Shown here: one piece after another, positions 34,536-50,200 of the stretch | Numbering within the stretch: the first letter of the stretch is position 1 | How the letters are laid out: each line of letters starts with the position of its first letter | NCBI GenBank assembly: GCA_946800325.1 | Contig: OX326957.1 | Span: 26,507,054 to 26,571,053, forward strand | Length of the DNA stretch: 64,000 nt | Reading direction: 5' to 3' | From: Luzula sylvatica | Lineage: Eukaryota; Streptophyta; Magnoliopsida; Poales; Juncaceae | Notes under the pieces: model-generated | Told to the model about the DNA's origin: nothing | Seen by the model: only the letters and a program-made list of their open reading frames with translations | Databases searched by the model: none | Program-made: the position numbers and the translations under genes

Positions 34536-37500
34536 AATGTAATTAAAGACTAACACACACAAATTTCAAATTTTTTCAAAAATTTCTCAAAAATGCAAAA
34601 ACTGAAGTCTAACACCTTCAAAAAATTCAATTAAGACATTTTTTAAAAATATGTTAAAATTGAAGTGTAGCACAAGCAAAATACTCAATTTTCATGCCGC
34701 ACTCAAAATACTCCGTAATTGAGACTAACACACACAAATTCCAATTTTTTCAATAATTTCATAAAACATCAAAAACTAAAATCTAACACCTTAAAAAAAT
34801 TGAATTAAGATATTTTTTAATAAAAAAGTTCAAATTGAAGTATAACACAAGCAAAATACTCAATTTTCATGCCGCACTCAAAATACTCCGTAATTGTAGA
34901 CTAACACACACAAATTTCATAGAAATGCAAAATCAGAAATCTAACACCTTAAAAAATTTCAGTTAAGATATTTTTCTAAAAAATGTTAAAATTGAAGTGT
35001 AACACAAGCAAAATACTCAATTTTCATGTCGGTACTCAAAATATTCCGTAATTGAAACTAACACACACAAATTTTAATTTTTTCAAAAATTTCTTAAAAA
35101 TACAAAAACTGAAGTCTAACTAACACCTTCAAAAAAATTTAATTAAGATACTTTTTAAAAAAAATGTTAAAATGGAAGTGTAACATAATCAAAATACTCA
35201 ATTTTGGTGTCGTACTTAAAATACTACGTAATTGAAGACTAACACACATAAATTTCAATTTTTTCAAAAATTTCTTAAAAAAGAAAAAACTGAAGTCCAA
35301 CACACCTTCAAAAAATTCAATTAAGATATTTTTTAGAAAATGTTAAAATTGAAGTGTAGCACAAGCAAAATATTCAATTTTCATGTCGTACACAAAATAC
35401 TCCGTAATTGAAGACTAACATACACAAATTTCAATTTTTCAAAAAATATCTTAATAATGCAAAATCAAAAGTCTGACACCTTCTTAAAATTCAATTAAGA
35501 TATATTTTTTAAAATTGTTAAAATTGAAGTGTAACACAAGCAAAGTACTCAATTTTCATGATGTACTCAAAATACCCCGTAATTGAGGCTTGCACACACA
35601 AATTCCAGTTTTTTCAAAAATTTCTCAATAATGCAAAAACTATAATCCAACACCTTCAAAAAATTGAATTAAGATATTTTTGAAAAAAATGTTAAAATTG
35701 AAGTGTAACACTACCAAAATACTCCATTATCATGTCGTACAAAAAAATACTCCGTAAATGAAGACTAACAAACAAAAATTTCAATTTTTTCAAATATTTC
35801 TTAAAAATGCAAAAACTAAAGTCTAACACCTTAAAAAAATTGAATTAAGATATTTAAAAAAAAAATGTTAAAATGGAAGTGTAACAATAGCAAAATACTC
35901 AATTTTCATGTCGTACTCAAAATACTCCGTAATTGAAAACTAACAAACAAAAATTTCAATTTTTTCAAATATTTCTTAAAAATGCAAAAACTGAAGTCTA
36001 ACACCTTCAAAAAATTAAATAAGATATTTTTGAAAAAAATGTTAAAATTGAAGTGTAACATAAGCAAAATACACAATTTTCATGTCCGACTCAAATATTC
36101 CGTAATTGAAGACGAACACACACAAATTTCAGTTATTGAAAAAAATTCTTAAAAATGCAAAAACTAAAGTCTAACACCTTCAAAAAATGAATTAAGATAT
36201 ATAAAAAAAACTGTTAAAATTGAAGTGACAAGCAAAATACTCAATTTTCATGCCGTACTCAAAATACTCCATAATTGAGACTAACAAACACAAATTCCAT
36301 CTTTTTCAAAAATTTCTTAAAAATGCAAAAACTAAAGTCTAACACCATCAAAAAATTGAATTAAGATATTTTTTTAAAAAAGGTTAAAATTGAAGTGTAA
36401 CAAAAGCAAACTACTCAATTTTCTTGGCGTACTGAAAATACTCCGTAATTGAAGACTAACACACACAAATTTCAATTTTTTCAAAAATTTCTTAAAAATG
36501 CAAAAACTGAAGTCTAACACATTCAAAAAATTCAATTAAGATATTTCTAAAAAAAATGTTAAAATTGAAGTGTAACACAAGCACAATACTCAATTTTTTT
36601 GTCGTACTGAAAATACTCCGTAATTTAAGACTAACATACACATACTTCTATTTTTTCAAAATTTTTTAAAAAATGCAAAATCAGAAGTCTAACACCTTCA
36701 AAAAATTCGATGAAGATATTTTTTAAAAAATGTTAAAATTGAAGTGTAACACAATCAAAATACTCAATTTTCGTGTCGTACTTAAAATACTACGTAATTG
36801 AAGACTAACACACACAAATTTAAATTTTTTCAAAAATTTCTTAAAGATGCAAAAACTGAAGTCTAACACCTTCAAAAAATTCAATGAAGATATTTTTCAA
36901 AAAAAAGTTAAAATTGAAGTACTCAGAATACTTCGTAATTCAAGACTAACATACACAAATTTCAATTTTTTAAAAAATTTCTTAAAAATGCAAAATCAGA
37001 AGTCTAACATCTTCAAAAAATTCAATTAAGATATTTTTTTTAAAAACTGTTAAAATTGAAGTGTAACACAATAAAAATACACAATTTTCATGCCTTACTC
37101 AAAATACTCCGTAATTGAAACTAACACACACAAATTCAAGTTTTTTCAAAATTTCTTTAAAATGCAAAAACTGAAGTCTAACTAACACCTTCAAAAATTT
37201 GAATTAAGTAATTTTTTTTAAAAAAATCTTAAAATTGAAGTGTAACACAAGCAAAATACTCAATTTTCATGTCGTACTCAAAATACTCCGTAATTGAAGA
37301 CTAACACACACAAATTTCAGTTTTTTCAAAAAAAAATTAAAAATGCAAAAACTGAAGTCTAACACCATCAAAAAATTAAATTAAGATATTTTTTGAAAAA
37401 ATGTTAAAATTAGAGTGTAACACAATCAAAATACTCAATTTTCTTGTCGTACTTAAAATACTACGTAATTGAAGACTAACACACACAAATTTCAATTTTT

Positions 37501-40500
37501 TCAAAATTTTCTTAAAAATGCAAAAACTGAAGTCTAACACCTTAAAAAAATTCAAATAATATATTTCTTAAAAAAATGTTAATATTGAAGTGTAACACAA
37601 CCAAAATACTCAATTTGCATGTCGTACTTAAAATACTCCGTAATTGACGACTAACATATACAAATTTCAATTTTTTCAAAAATTTCTTAAAAATTCCAAA
37701 ATCATAAGCCTAACACCTTCGAAAAATTCAATGAAGATATTTTTAAAAAAATATTAAAATTGAAGTGTAACACAAGCAAAATACTCAATTTTTGTGCCGT
37801 ACTTAAAATATTCCGTAATTGAGACTAACATTTTTTCTAAAATTTCTTTAAAATGCAAATTAAAGTCTAACACCTTCAAAAAATTGAAATAAGATATTTT
37901 TGATTTAAATTTTAAATTGAAGTGTAACACACAAACAAAATACTCAATTTTCATGTCGTACTCAACATACTCCGTAATTGAAGACTAACACACACACATT
38001 TCAATGTTTTAAAAAAAAATTTAAAAATCAAAAACTAATGTCTAACAACATCAAAAAATTCAATTAAGAAATTTCTTAAAAAAATGTTAAAATTAGAGTG
38101 TAACACAATCAAAATACTCAATTTTCTTGTCGTACTTAAAATACTACGTAATTGAAGACTAACACACACAAATTTCAATTTTTTCCAAAATTTCTAAAAA
38201 ATGCAAAAACAAAAGTCTAACACCTTAAAAAAATTCAATTAATATATTTCTTAAAAAAATGTTAAAATTGAAGTGTAACACAACAAAAATTCTCCATTTT
38301 CATGTCCTACTCAAAATACTCCATAATTGAGGACTAACACACACAAATTTTAGTTTTTTCAAAAAAAATTTAAAAATGCAAAAACTAAAGTCTAACACCA
38401 TCAAAAAATTCAATTAAGATATTTTTTGAAAAAATGTTAAAATTAGAGTGTAACACAATCAAAATACTCAATTTTCTTGTCGTACTTAAAATACTACGTA
38501 ATTGAAGACTAACACACACAAATTTAAAGTTTTTCCAAAATTTCTTAAAAATGCAAAAACTTAAGTCTAACACCTTAAAAAAATTGAATGAAGATATTTT
38601 TTAAAAAAAATTTAAAATTGAAGTGTAACACAAGCAAAATACTCAATTTTCATGTCGTACTCAAAATACTCTGTATTTGAAGACTAACACACACAAATTT
38701 CAATTTTTTCAAAAATTTCTTTAAAATGCAAAAACTAAAGTCCAACACCTTCAAAAAATTGAAATAAGATATTTTTGAAAAAAATTTAAAATTGAAGTGT
38801 AACACAAGCAAAATACTCAATTTTCATGCCGTACTCAAAACACTCTGTAATTGAAGACTAACACACACAAATTTCAATTTTTTCAAAAATTTCTTAAAAA
38901 TTCAAAAACTAAAGTCTAACACCTTCCAAAAATTCAATTAAGATATTTAAAAAAAAATGATAAAATTGAAGTGTAACACAATCAAAATACTCAATTTTCG
39001 TGTCGTACTTAATACTACGTAATTGAAGACTAACACACACAAATTTCAATATTTTCAAAAATTTCTTAAAAATGCAAAAACTAAAGTCAAACACCTTCAA
39101 TAAATTCAATTAAGATTTTTTTTTAAAAAATGTTCAAATTGAAGTGTAACCCAAGCAAAATACTCAATTTTCATGCCGTACTCAAAATACTCCGTAATTG
39201 AAGACTAACAAACACAAATTTCAATTTTTTTTAAAATTTCTTAAAAATGGAAAAACTGAAGTCTAACACTTTCAAAAAATTTAATTAAGATATTTTGGAA
39301 AAAAATATTAAAATTGATGTGTAACACAAGTAAAATACTCAATTTTCATGTCGTACTCAAAATACTCCGTAATTGAAGACTAACACACACAAATTTCAAT
39401 TTTTTAAAAAATTTCTTTAAAATGCAAAAACTAAAGTCCAACACCTTCAAAAAATTGAATTAAGATATTTTTGAAAAATGTTAAAATTGAAGTGTAACAC
39501 AAGCAAAATACTCAATTTTCGTGCCATACTCAAAATACTCCGTAATTGAAGACTAACACACACAAATTTCAATTTTTTGAAATATTTCTTAAAAACTCAA
39601 AAACTAAAGTCTAACAACTTCCAAAAATTCAATTAAGATATTTAAAAAAAAATGCTAAAATTAAAGTGTAACACAATCAAAATACTCAATTTTCGTGTCA
39701 TACTTCAAATACTACGTAATTGAAGACTAACACACACAAATATCAATATTTTCAAAAATTTCTTAAAAATGCGAAAACCAAAGTCAAACACCTTCAACAA
39801 ATTCAATTAAGATATTTTTTTTAAAAATGTTCAAATTGAAGCGTAACACAAGCAAAATACTCAATTTTCATGCCGTACTCAAAATACTCTGTAATTGAAG
39901 ACTAACAGACACAAATTTCAATTTTTTTTAAAATTTCTTAAAAATACAAAATCAGAAGTCTAACACCTTCAAAAAATTCAATTAAGATTTTTTTTTAAAA
40001 AATGTTAAAATTGAAGTGTGACACAAACAAAATACTCAATTTTCATGCCGTACTCAAAATACTCCGTAATTGAGACTAACCCACACAAATTCCAGTTTTT
40101 TCAAACATTTCCTGAAAATGCAAAAACTGAAGTCTGATACCTTCAAAAATTTCAATTAAGATAGTTTTGTAAAAAATGTTAAAATTGAAGTGTAACACAA
40201 ACAAAATACTCAATTTTCATGTCGTACTCAAAATAGACCGTACATGTCACTAACACAGACAAATTTCAATTTTTTCAAAAACTTCTTAAAAATGCAAAAA
40301 CTGAAGTCTAACACCTTCAAAAAATTCAATAAGATATTTTTGAAAAAAAATGTCAAAATTTAAGTGTAACATAAGCGAAATACTCAATTTTCATTACGCA
40401 CTCAAATACTCCGTAATTGAAGATTAACACATGCAAATTTCAATTTTTTCTAAAATTTCTTTAAAATGCAAAAACTAAAGTCTTCAAAAAAATTCAATTA

Positions 40501-43500
40501 AGATATTGTTTAAAAAAATGTTAAAATAGAAGTGTAACACAATCAAAATACTCATTTTTCATGTCGTACTTAAAATAATACGTAATTGAAAACTAACACA
40601 CACAAATTTCAATATTTTAAAAAATGTCTTAAAAATGCCAAAACTGAAGTGTGACACAATCAAAATACTCAACTTCCGTGTCGTACTGAAATACTACGTA
40701 ATTGAAGACTAACACACACAAATTTCAATTTTTTCAAATTTTTTTTAAAAATGCAGACACTGAAGTCCACCTTCAAAAAATTCAATTGAGATATTTTTTT
40801 AAAAGATGTTAAAATTGAAGTGTAACACAAGCAAAATAATAAATTTTCATGTCGCACTCAAATACTCCGTAATTGAAGACTAACACATACAAATTTCAAT
40901 TTTTTCAAAAATTTCATAAAAATGGAAAAACTAAAGTCTTCATAAAATTCATTTAGGATATTGTTTAAACAAATGTTAAATTAGAAGTGTAACACAATCA
41001 AAATACTCATTTTTCGTGTCGTACTTGAAATAATACGTAATTGAAGATTAACACACACAAATTTTAATTTTTTAAAAAATTTCTTAACTGAAGTCTAACA
41101 CCTTCAAAAAATTGACTTAATATATTTTGAAAATTTTTGTTAAAATTGAAGTTTAACACAAGGAAAATAATAAATTCTCATGCCGTACTCAAAATACTAT
41201 GTAATTGAAGACTAACACACACAAATTTCAATTTTTTCAAAAACTTCTTAAAAATGCAAAAACTGAAGTCTAACACCTTCAAAAAATTCAATTAAGATAT
41301 TTCTTAAAAAAATGTTAAAATAGAAGTGTAACACAAGAGAAATACTCAATTTTCATGTCGTACTCAAAATACTCCATAATTGAGACTAAACCACAGAAAT
41401 AATAGTTTTTCCAAAAAATTCATAAAAATGCAAACACTGAAGTCTAACACCTTCGAAAAATTCAATTGAGATATTTTTTTAAAAGATGTTAAAATTGAAG
41501 TTTAACACAAGCAAAATAATAAATTTTCATGCCGTACTCAAAATACTCCGTAATTGAAGACTAACATACATATATTTCAATTTTTTTTAAAAATTTCTTA
41601 AAAATGCAAAATCAGAAGTGTAACACCTTCAAAAAAATTCAATGAAGATATTTTTTAAAAAAACGTTCAAATTGAAGTGTAACACAATCAAAATACTCAA
41701 TTTTCATGCCATACTCAAAATACTCCGTAATTGAGACTAACCCAAACAAATTCCAGTTTTTTGAAAATTTTCTTACAAATGCAAAAACTCGAATACTCCG
41801 TAATTGAAGACTAACACACAAAAATTTCAATTTTTTCAAAAATTTCTTAAATATGCAAAAACAGAAGTATTGCACCTTCAAAAAATTCAATTAAGATATT
41901 TCTTAAAAAAATGTTAAAATAGAAGTGTAACACAAGCAAAATACTAAATTTTCATGTCATACTCAGAATACTCCGTAATTGAAGACTAACATACATAAAT
42001 TTCAATTTTTTTAAAAATTTCTTAAAATTGAAAAATCAGAAGTCCAACACCTTCAAAAAATTCAATTGAGATATTTTTTTTAAAAATGTTAAAATTGAAG
42101 TGTAACACAATCAAAATACTCAATTTTCGTGTCGTACTGAAAATACTACGGAATTGAAGACTAACACACACAAATTTAAATTTTTTTCAAAAATATCTTA
42201 AAAATGCAAAAACTGAAGTCTAACATCTTCAAAAAATTCAATTAAGATATTTCATAAAAAATGTTAAAATTGAAGTGTAACACAAGCAAAATACTCAATT
42301 TTCATGACGTACTAAAAATACTCCGTAATTGAGACTAACACACACTAATTCCAGTTTTTTCAAAAATTTTTTAAAAATGCAAAAACTAAAGTCTAACACC
42401 TTCAAAAAATTGAATTAAGATATTTTTAAAAACAAATGTTAAAATTGAAGTGTAACAAAAGCAAAATACTCAATTTGCATGTCGTACTCAAAATACGGCG
42501 TAATGGAAGACTAACACACACAAATTTCAATTTTTTCAAAAAATTCTTAAAAATGCAAAAACTGAAGTCTAACACCTTCAAAAAATTCACTTAAGATATT
42601 TTTTTAAAAATATTAAAATTGAAGTGTAACACAAGAGAAATACTCAATTTTCTTGTCGCACTCAAATAGTCCGTAATTGAAGACTAACAGACACTAATTT
42701 AAATTTTTTCAAAAATTTCTTAAAAATACAAAACTGAAGTCTAAATCCTTCAAAAAATTCAATTAAGATATTTTTTTAAAAAATGTTAAAATTGAAGTGT
42801 AACACAATCAAAATACTAAATTTTTGTGTCGTACTAAAAATACTGCGTAATTGAAGACTAACATACACAAATTTCAATTTTTTCAAAAATTTCTTAAAAA
42901 TACAAAAACTAAAGTCTAACACCTTCAAAAAATTGAATTAAGATATTTTGGAAAAAAATGTTAAAATTGAAGTGAAACACAAGCAAAATACACAATTTTC
43001 ATGTCGTACTCAAAATACTCCGTAATTGAAGACTAACACACACAAATTTCAATTTTTTCAAAAATTTCTTTAAAATGCAAAAACTAAAGTCCAGAACCTT
43101 CAAAAGATTGAATTAATATATTTTTCAAAAAATGTTAAAATTGAAATGTAACACAAGCAAAATACTCAATTTTCATGCCGTACTCAAAATACTCCGTAAT
43201 TGAAGACTAACACACACAAATTTCAATTTTTTTCAAAAATTTCTCAAAAATTCAAAAACTACAGTCTAACACCATCAAAAAATTCAATTAAGATATTTTT
43301 TAAAAAAATGTTAAAATTGAAGTGTAACACAATCAAAATACTCAATTTTCGTGTCATACTCAAAATACTCCGTAATTGAACACTAACACACACAAATTTC
43401 AATTTTTTCAAAAATTTCTTAAAAATGCTAATACTCATGTCTAATACCTTCAAAAAATTCAATCAAAATATTTTGTAAAAAATGTTAAAATTGAAGTGTA

Positions 43501-46065
43501 ACACAATCAAAATACTCAATTTTCGTGTCGTACTTAAAATACTACGTATTTGAAAACTAAGACAAACAAATTTCTTAAAAATGCAAACACTGAAGTCTAA
43601 TACCTTCAAAAAATTCAATTGAGATTTTTTTTTTTAAATGTTAAAATTGAAGTGTAACACATGTAAAACACACAATTTTCAAGTCGTACTCAAAATACTT
43701 CAAAATTGAAGACTAACATTCACAAATTTTAATTATTTTAAAATTTTTGTAAAAATTAAAAATCAGATGTCTCACACTTTCAAAAATTTCAATCAACATA
43801 TTTTTTTTCAAAATGTTAAAATTGAAGTGTAACAGAACCGATATACTCGATTTTCATGCCGTACTCAAAATACTCCGCAATTGAGACTAACACACACAAA
43901 TTCCAGTTTTTTCAAAAATGCAAAAACTGATGTCTAACACCTTCAAAAAATTCACTTAAGATATTTTTTTTAAAAATATTAAAATTGAAGTGTAACACAA
44001 GAGAAATACTCAATTTTCTTGTCGCACTCAAATAGTCCGTAATTGAAGACTAACAGACACTAATTTAAATTTTTTCAAAAATTTCTTAAAAATACAAAAC
44101 TGAAGTCTAAATCCTTCAAAAAATTCAATTAAGATATTTTTTTTATAAATGTTAAAATTGAAGTGTAACACAATCAAAATACTCAATTTTTGTGTCGTAC
44201 TTAAAATACTACGTAATTGAAGACTAACACAAACAAATTTCAATTTTTTCGAAAATTTCTTAAAATGCAAACACTGAAGTCTAACACCTTCGAAAAATTG
44301 ACATATTTTTTTTTTAAAATGTTAAAATTGAAGTTTAACACAAGAAAAATACACAATTTTCATGTCATACTCAAAATACTCCGTAATTGAAGACTAACAC
44401 ACACAAATTTCAATTTTTTCAAAATTTTCTTTAAAATGCAAAAACTAAAGTCTAACACCTTCAAATAATTCAATTAAGATATTTTTATAAAAAATGTTAA
44501 AATAGAAGTGTAAAATAATCAAAATACTCAATTTTCGTGTCGTACTTAAAATACTACGTAATTGGAGACTAACACACACAAATTTCAATTTTTTCAAAAA
44601 TTTCTTAAGAATGCATACACTGAAGTCTAACACCTTCAAAAAATTCAATTGAGATATTTTTTTTAAAAAATTTAAAATTGAGGTGTTACACAAGCACAAT
44701 ACTTAATTTTCATGTCGTTCTCAAAATACTCCGTAATTGAAGACTAACATACACAAATTTCAATTTTTTTTAAAGTTTCTTTAAAATACAAAATGAGAAG
44801 TCTAACACCTTCAAATAATTCAATTAAGATGTTTTTTTAAAAAATGTTGAAATTGAAGTGTAACACAAGCAAAATACTAAATTTCCATGTCGTACTCAAA
44901 ATAATCCATACTTGAAAACTAACACATACGAATTTCAATTTTTTCAAAACTTTCTTAAAAATGAAAGAACTAAAGTCTAACACCTTCAAAAAAATCAATT
45001 AAGATATTGTTTAAAAAAAAGTTAAAATACAAGTGTAACACAATCAAAATACTCATTTTTCGTGCCGTACTTAAAATACTACGTAATTGAAGACTAACAC
45101 ACACAAATTTCAATTTTTTAAAAAATTTCTTAAAATTGCAAAAACTGAAGTCACACCTTCAAAAAATTGAATTCAGATATTTTGGAAAAAAGGTTAAAAT
45201 TGAAGTGTAACACAAGCAAAATACTCAATTTTCATGTCGTACTCAAAATACTCCGTAATTGGAGACTAACACACACAAATTTAAATTTTTTCAAAAATTT
45301 CTAAACAATGCAAAAAGTAAAGTCCAACACCTTCAAAAAATTCAATTAAGATATTTTTTTTTAAAAATGTTAAAATTTAAGTGTAACACAAGCAAAATAC
45401 TCAATTTTCATGCCGTACTCAAAATACTCCGTAATTGAGACTAACCCACACAAATTCCAGATTTTTCAAAACATTTCTTACAAATGCAAAAACTAAAGTC
45501 TAACAAGACCTTCAAAAAATTGAATTAAGATATTTTTGAAAAAAATGTTAAAATTGAATTGTAACACAAGCAAAATACTCAATTTTCATGTCGTACTCAA
45601 AATAATCCGTACTTGAAAACTAACTCACACAAATTTCAATTTTTTCAAAACTTTCTTATAAACGCAAAAACTAAAGTCTCACACCTTCAAAAAATTCAAT
45701 TAAGAAATTGTTTAAAAAAATGTTAAAATAGAAGTGTAACACAATCAAAATACTCATTTTTCGTGTCGTACTTATAATACTACGTAATTGAAGACTAACA
45801 CACACAAATTTCAATTTTTTCAAAAATTTCTTAAAAATGGAAAAACTAAAGTCGAGCACCTTCAAAAAATTCAATTAAGATATTTTAAAAAAAAAATGTT
45901 AAAATTGAAGTGTAACACAAGAAAAGTACTCAATTTTCATGTCGTGCTCAAAATACTCCGTAATTGAAGACTAACACACACAAATTTCAATTTTTTCAAA
46001 AATTTCTTAAAAGTGCAAACACTGAAGTCTAACACCTTCAAAAAATTCAATTGAAATATTTTTTT

Positions 46066-47212
46066 AAAAAATATCTTAATTGAATTTTTTGATGGTGTTA
46101 GACTTTAGTATTTCCATTTTTAAGAAATTTTTGAAAAAATTGAAATTTGTGTGTGTTAGTCTTCAAATATGGAGTATTTTGAGTAGCACATGAAAATTGA
46201 GTATTTTGCTTTGTTACTCTTCCATGTGAACATTTTTTTCAAAAATATATGGATTGAATTTTTTGAAGATGTTAGACTTCAGTGTTTGGATTTTTAAAAA
46301 AAATTAAAAAAAATTTTAATTTGTGTTTGTTAGTCTTCAATTACGTAGTATTTTAAGTTCGACACGAAAATTGAGTATTTTGATTGTGTTACACTTCAAC
46401 TTTAACATTTTTTTTCAAAATATCTTAATTGAATTTTTTTTACAGGTGTTAGACTTTAGTTTTTGAATTTTTAAGAAAGTTTTGAAAAAATTGAAATTTG
46501 TGTGTGTTAGTCTTCATTTACGGAGTATTATGAGTACGACATGAAAATTGAGTATTTTGCTTGTGTTACACTTCAATTTTAACATTTTTTAAAAAAAAAT
46601 ATCTTAATTGAAATTTTTGAAGGTGTTAGGCTTCTGATTTTCCATTTTTAAGAAATGTTTTAAAAGAAAGAAATGTGCGTGTGCTAGTCTTCAATTACGG
46701 AGTATTTTGAGTACGACTTGAAAATTTAGTATTTTGCTTTTATTACACTTCAATTTAAATTTAAAAAAAAAAAAATCTTAATACAATTTTTTGAAGGTGT
46801 TTGACTTTTGTTTTTGCATTTTTATGAAATTTTGGAAAAAAACTGGAATTTATGTGTGTTAGTCTCAATTACGGAGTATTTTTAGTACGGCATGAAAAAT
46901 GAGTATTTTTCTTGTGTTACACTTCAAGCTTAACATTTAAAATAATATATCTTAATAGAATGTTTTGAAAATGCTAGACTTCAGATTTTGCATTTTTAAG
47001 AAATTTCAAAAAAAATTGAAATTTGTGTCTGTTAGTCTTCAATTACGGAGTATTTTGAGTACGACATGAAAATTGAGCATTTTGCTTGCGTTACACTTCA
47101 ATTTTAACATTTAAAAAAAAATATCTTCAATGAATTTTTTAAAGGTGTTAGACTTCAGTTTTTGCATACCTAAGAAATTCTTGGAAAAAATTGATATTTG
47201 TGTGTGTTAGTC
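46066..47212. repeat. Inverted satellite block
   Basis: Here the satellite reads on the opposite strand (GGTGTTAGACTT, GTGTGTGTTAGTCTTCAA), about 6.6 monomers. The left switch is a near-palindrome around 46066 (ATTCAATTGAAATATTT.. meeting ..AAATATCTTAATTGAAT). The right switch at about 47212 passes from GTGTGTTAGTC into AAATTTAAATTTTTTTC. Monomers on both sides of the right switch share the rare TTAG(G/A)TATGCAAAAAC variant. Confidence 0.85.
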
Positions 47213-50200
47213 AAATTTAAATTTTTTTCAAAAATTTCTTAGATATGCAAAAACTGAAGTCTAACACCTTCAAATAATTCAATTAAGATATTTTTTTTTA
47301 AATGTTAAAATTGAAGTGTAACACGAGCAAAAAACTCAATTTTCATGCTGTACTCTAAATACTCCATAATGGAAGACTAACATACACAAATTTCAATTTT
47401 TTTTAAAATTTCTTAAAAATGCAAAAACTAAAGTCTAACACCTTCAAAAAATTCAATATAGATTTTTTTTTAAAAAATGTTAAAGTTGAAGTGTAACACA
47501 ATCAAAATACTCAATTTTCATGTTGAACTTAAAATACTACGTAATTGAAGACTAACACACACAAATTTCAATTTTTTCAAAACAAATTTAAAAATGCAAA
47601 CAGTGAAGTCTAACACCTTTAAAAAATTCAATCAAGATATTTTTGAAAAAAATGTACAAATTGAAGTGTAACACAAGCAAAATACTCAATTTTCATGTGC
47701 TACTCAAAATACTCCATAATTGAAGACTAACAAACACAAATTTAAATTTTTTCAAAAATTTCTTAAAAATGGAAAAACTAAAGTCTAACACCATCAAAAA
47801 TTTCCATTAAGATATTTTTTAAAAAAATGTTAAAATTGAAGTGTAACACAATCGATATACTCAATTTTCGTGTCGTACTTAAAATACTACGTAAATGAAG
47901 ACTAACACAAACAAATTTTAATTTTTTAAAAAATTTCTTAAAAATGCAAAAACTAAAGTCTAACACCTTCAAACATTTCAATTAAGATATATTGTTCAAA
48001 AAAATGTTAAAATTGAAGTGTAACACAAGAAAAGTACTCAATTTTTATGCCGTACTAAAAATACTCCGTAATTGAGACTAACACACACAAATTGCAGTTT
48101 TTTTCAAAAATTTCTAAAAAGTGCAAAAACAAAAGTCTAACACCTTAATAAAATTGAATTAAGATATCATTTTTTATAAAGTCAAAATTGAAGTGTAATA
48201 CAGGCAAAATACTCAATTTTCATGTAATACTCAAAATACTCCGTAATTGAAGACTAACACACACAAATTACATTTTTTTTAAAAAAATTCAAAAAAATGC
48301 AAAATCAGAAATCTAACACCTTCAAAATATTCAATTAAGATATATTTTTTTTTATATTTAAAATTGAAGTGTAACACAAGCAAAATACCCAACTTTTATG
48401 TCGTACTCAAAATACTCCGTAATTGAAGACTAACAGACAAAAATTTCAAGTTTTACAATAATTTCTTAAAAATGCAAAAACTGAAGTCTAACACCTTCAA
48501 AAAATTCAATTAAGATATTTTTTAAAAAAATGTTAAAATTGAAGTGTAACACAAGGAAATTACTCAATTTTCACTTACTCAAAATACTCTGTAATTGAAG
48601 ACTAACATACACAAATTTCAATTTTTTTGAAAATTTCATAAAAATACAAAATCAGAAGTCTAACCCTTTCAAAAAATTCAATTAAGATATATTTTTTTAA
48701 ATGTTAAAATTGAAGTGTAACACAAGCAAAATACTCAATTTTCATGCCGTACTAAAAATACTCCGTAATTGAGACTAACATACACAAATTCCAGTTTTTT
48801 TCAAAAATTTCTTCAAAGTGCAAAAACAAAAGTTTAACACCTCAAAAAAATTGAATTAAGATATTTTTTTATAAAAAGATAAAATTGAAGTGTAATACAG
48901 GCAAAATACTCAATTTTTGTGTCGTACTCAAAATATTCCGTAATTTAAGAGTAACACAAAAAAATTTCATTTTTTTAAAAATTTTTCATAAAAATGCAAA
49001 ATCAGAAGTCAAACACCTTCAAAATTTTCAATTAAGATAGTTTTTTTAAATTTTTTTTAAATTGAAGTGTAACACAAGCAAAATACTCAATTTTTATGTC
49101 GCACTCAAAATACTCCGCAATTGAAGACTAACACACACAAATTTCAATTTTTTCAAAAATTTCTTAAAAATGCAAAAACTAACGTCTAAATCTTCAAAAA
49201 ATTCAATTGAGATATTTTTTTTAAAAATATTAAAATGGAAGTGAAACACAATCAAAATACTCAATTTTCGTGTTGAACTTAAAATACTACGTAATTGAAG
49301 ACTAACACACACAAATTTCAATTTTTTCAAAAATTTCTTAAAAATGCAAACACTGAAGTCTAACACCTTCAAAAAATTCAATCAAGATATTTTTGTTTAA
49401 AAATGTTAAAATTGAAGTGTAACACAAGCAAAATACTCAATTTTCATGTCGTACTAAAAAATACTCCGTAATTGAAGACTAACATTCACAAATTTCAATT
49501 TTTTTAAAAATTTCTAAAAAATGCAAAATCAAAAGTCTAACACCTTCAAAAAATTCAATTATTATATTGTTGAAAAAATATTAAAATATAAGTGTAACAC
49601 AATCAAAATACTCATTTTTCGTGTCGTACTTAAAATACTACGTAATTGAAGACTAACACACAAATTTCAATTTTGTCAAAAATTTCATAAAAATGCAAAA
49701 ACTAAAATCTAACACCTTCAAAAAAATTTAATTATGATATTGATTAAAAAAAATGTTAAAATAGAAGTGTAACACAATCAAAATACTCATTTTTCGTGTC
49801 GTACTTAAAATACTACGTAAGTGAAGACTAGCACACACAAATTTCAATTTTTTCAAAAATTTCTTAAAAATGCAAAAACTGAAGTCTAACACCTTCAAAA
49901 AATTGAATTAAGATATTTTGGAAAAAAAATGTTAAAATTGAAGTGTAATATTTTGAAAAAATGTTAGAATTGAAGTGTAACGTAAGCGAAATACTCAATT
50001 TTCATGTCACACTCAAATACTCCATAATTGAAGACTAACACACACAAATTACCATTTTTTAAAAAATTTCTTAAAAATGCAAAAACTAAATTCTAAAACC
50101 TTCAAAAAATTCCATTAAGATATTTATTTAAAAAATGTTAAAATTGAAGTGTAACACAAGAAAAATACTCAATTTTCATGTCGTGCTCAAAATACTCCGT

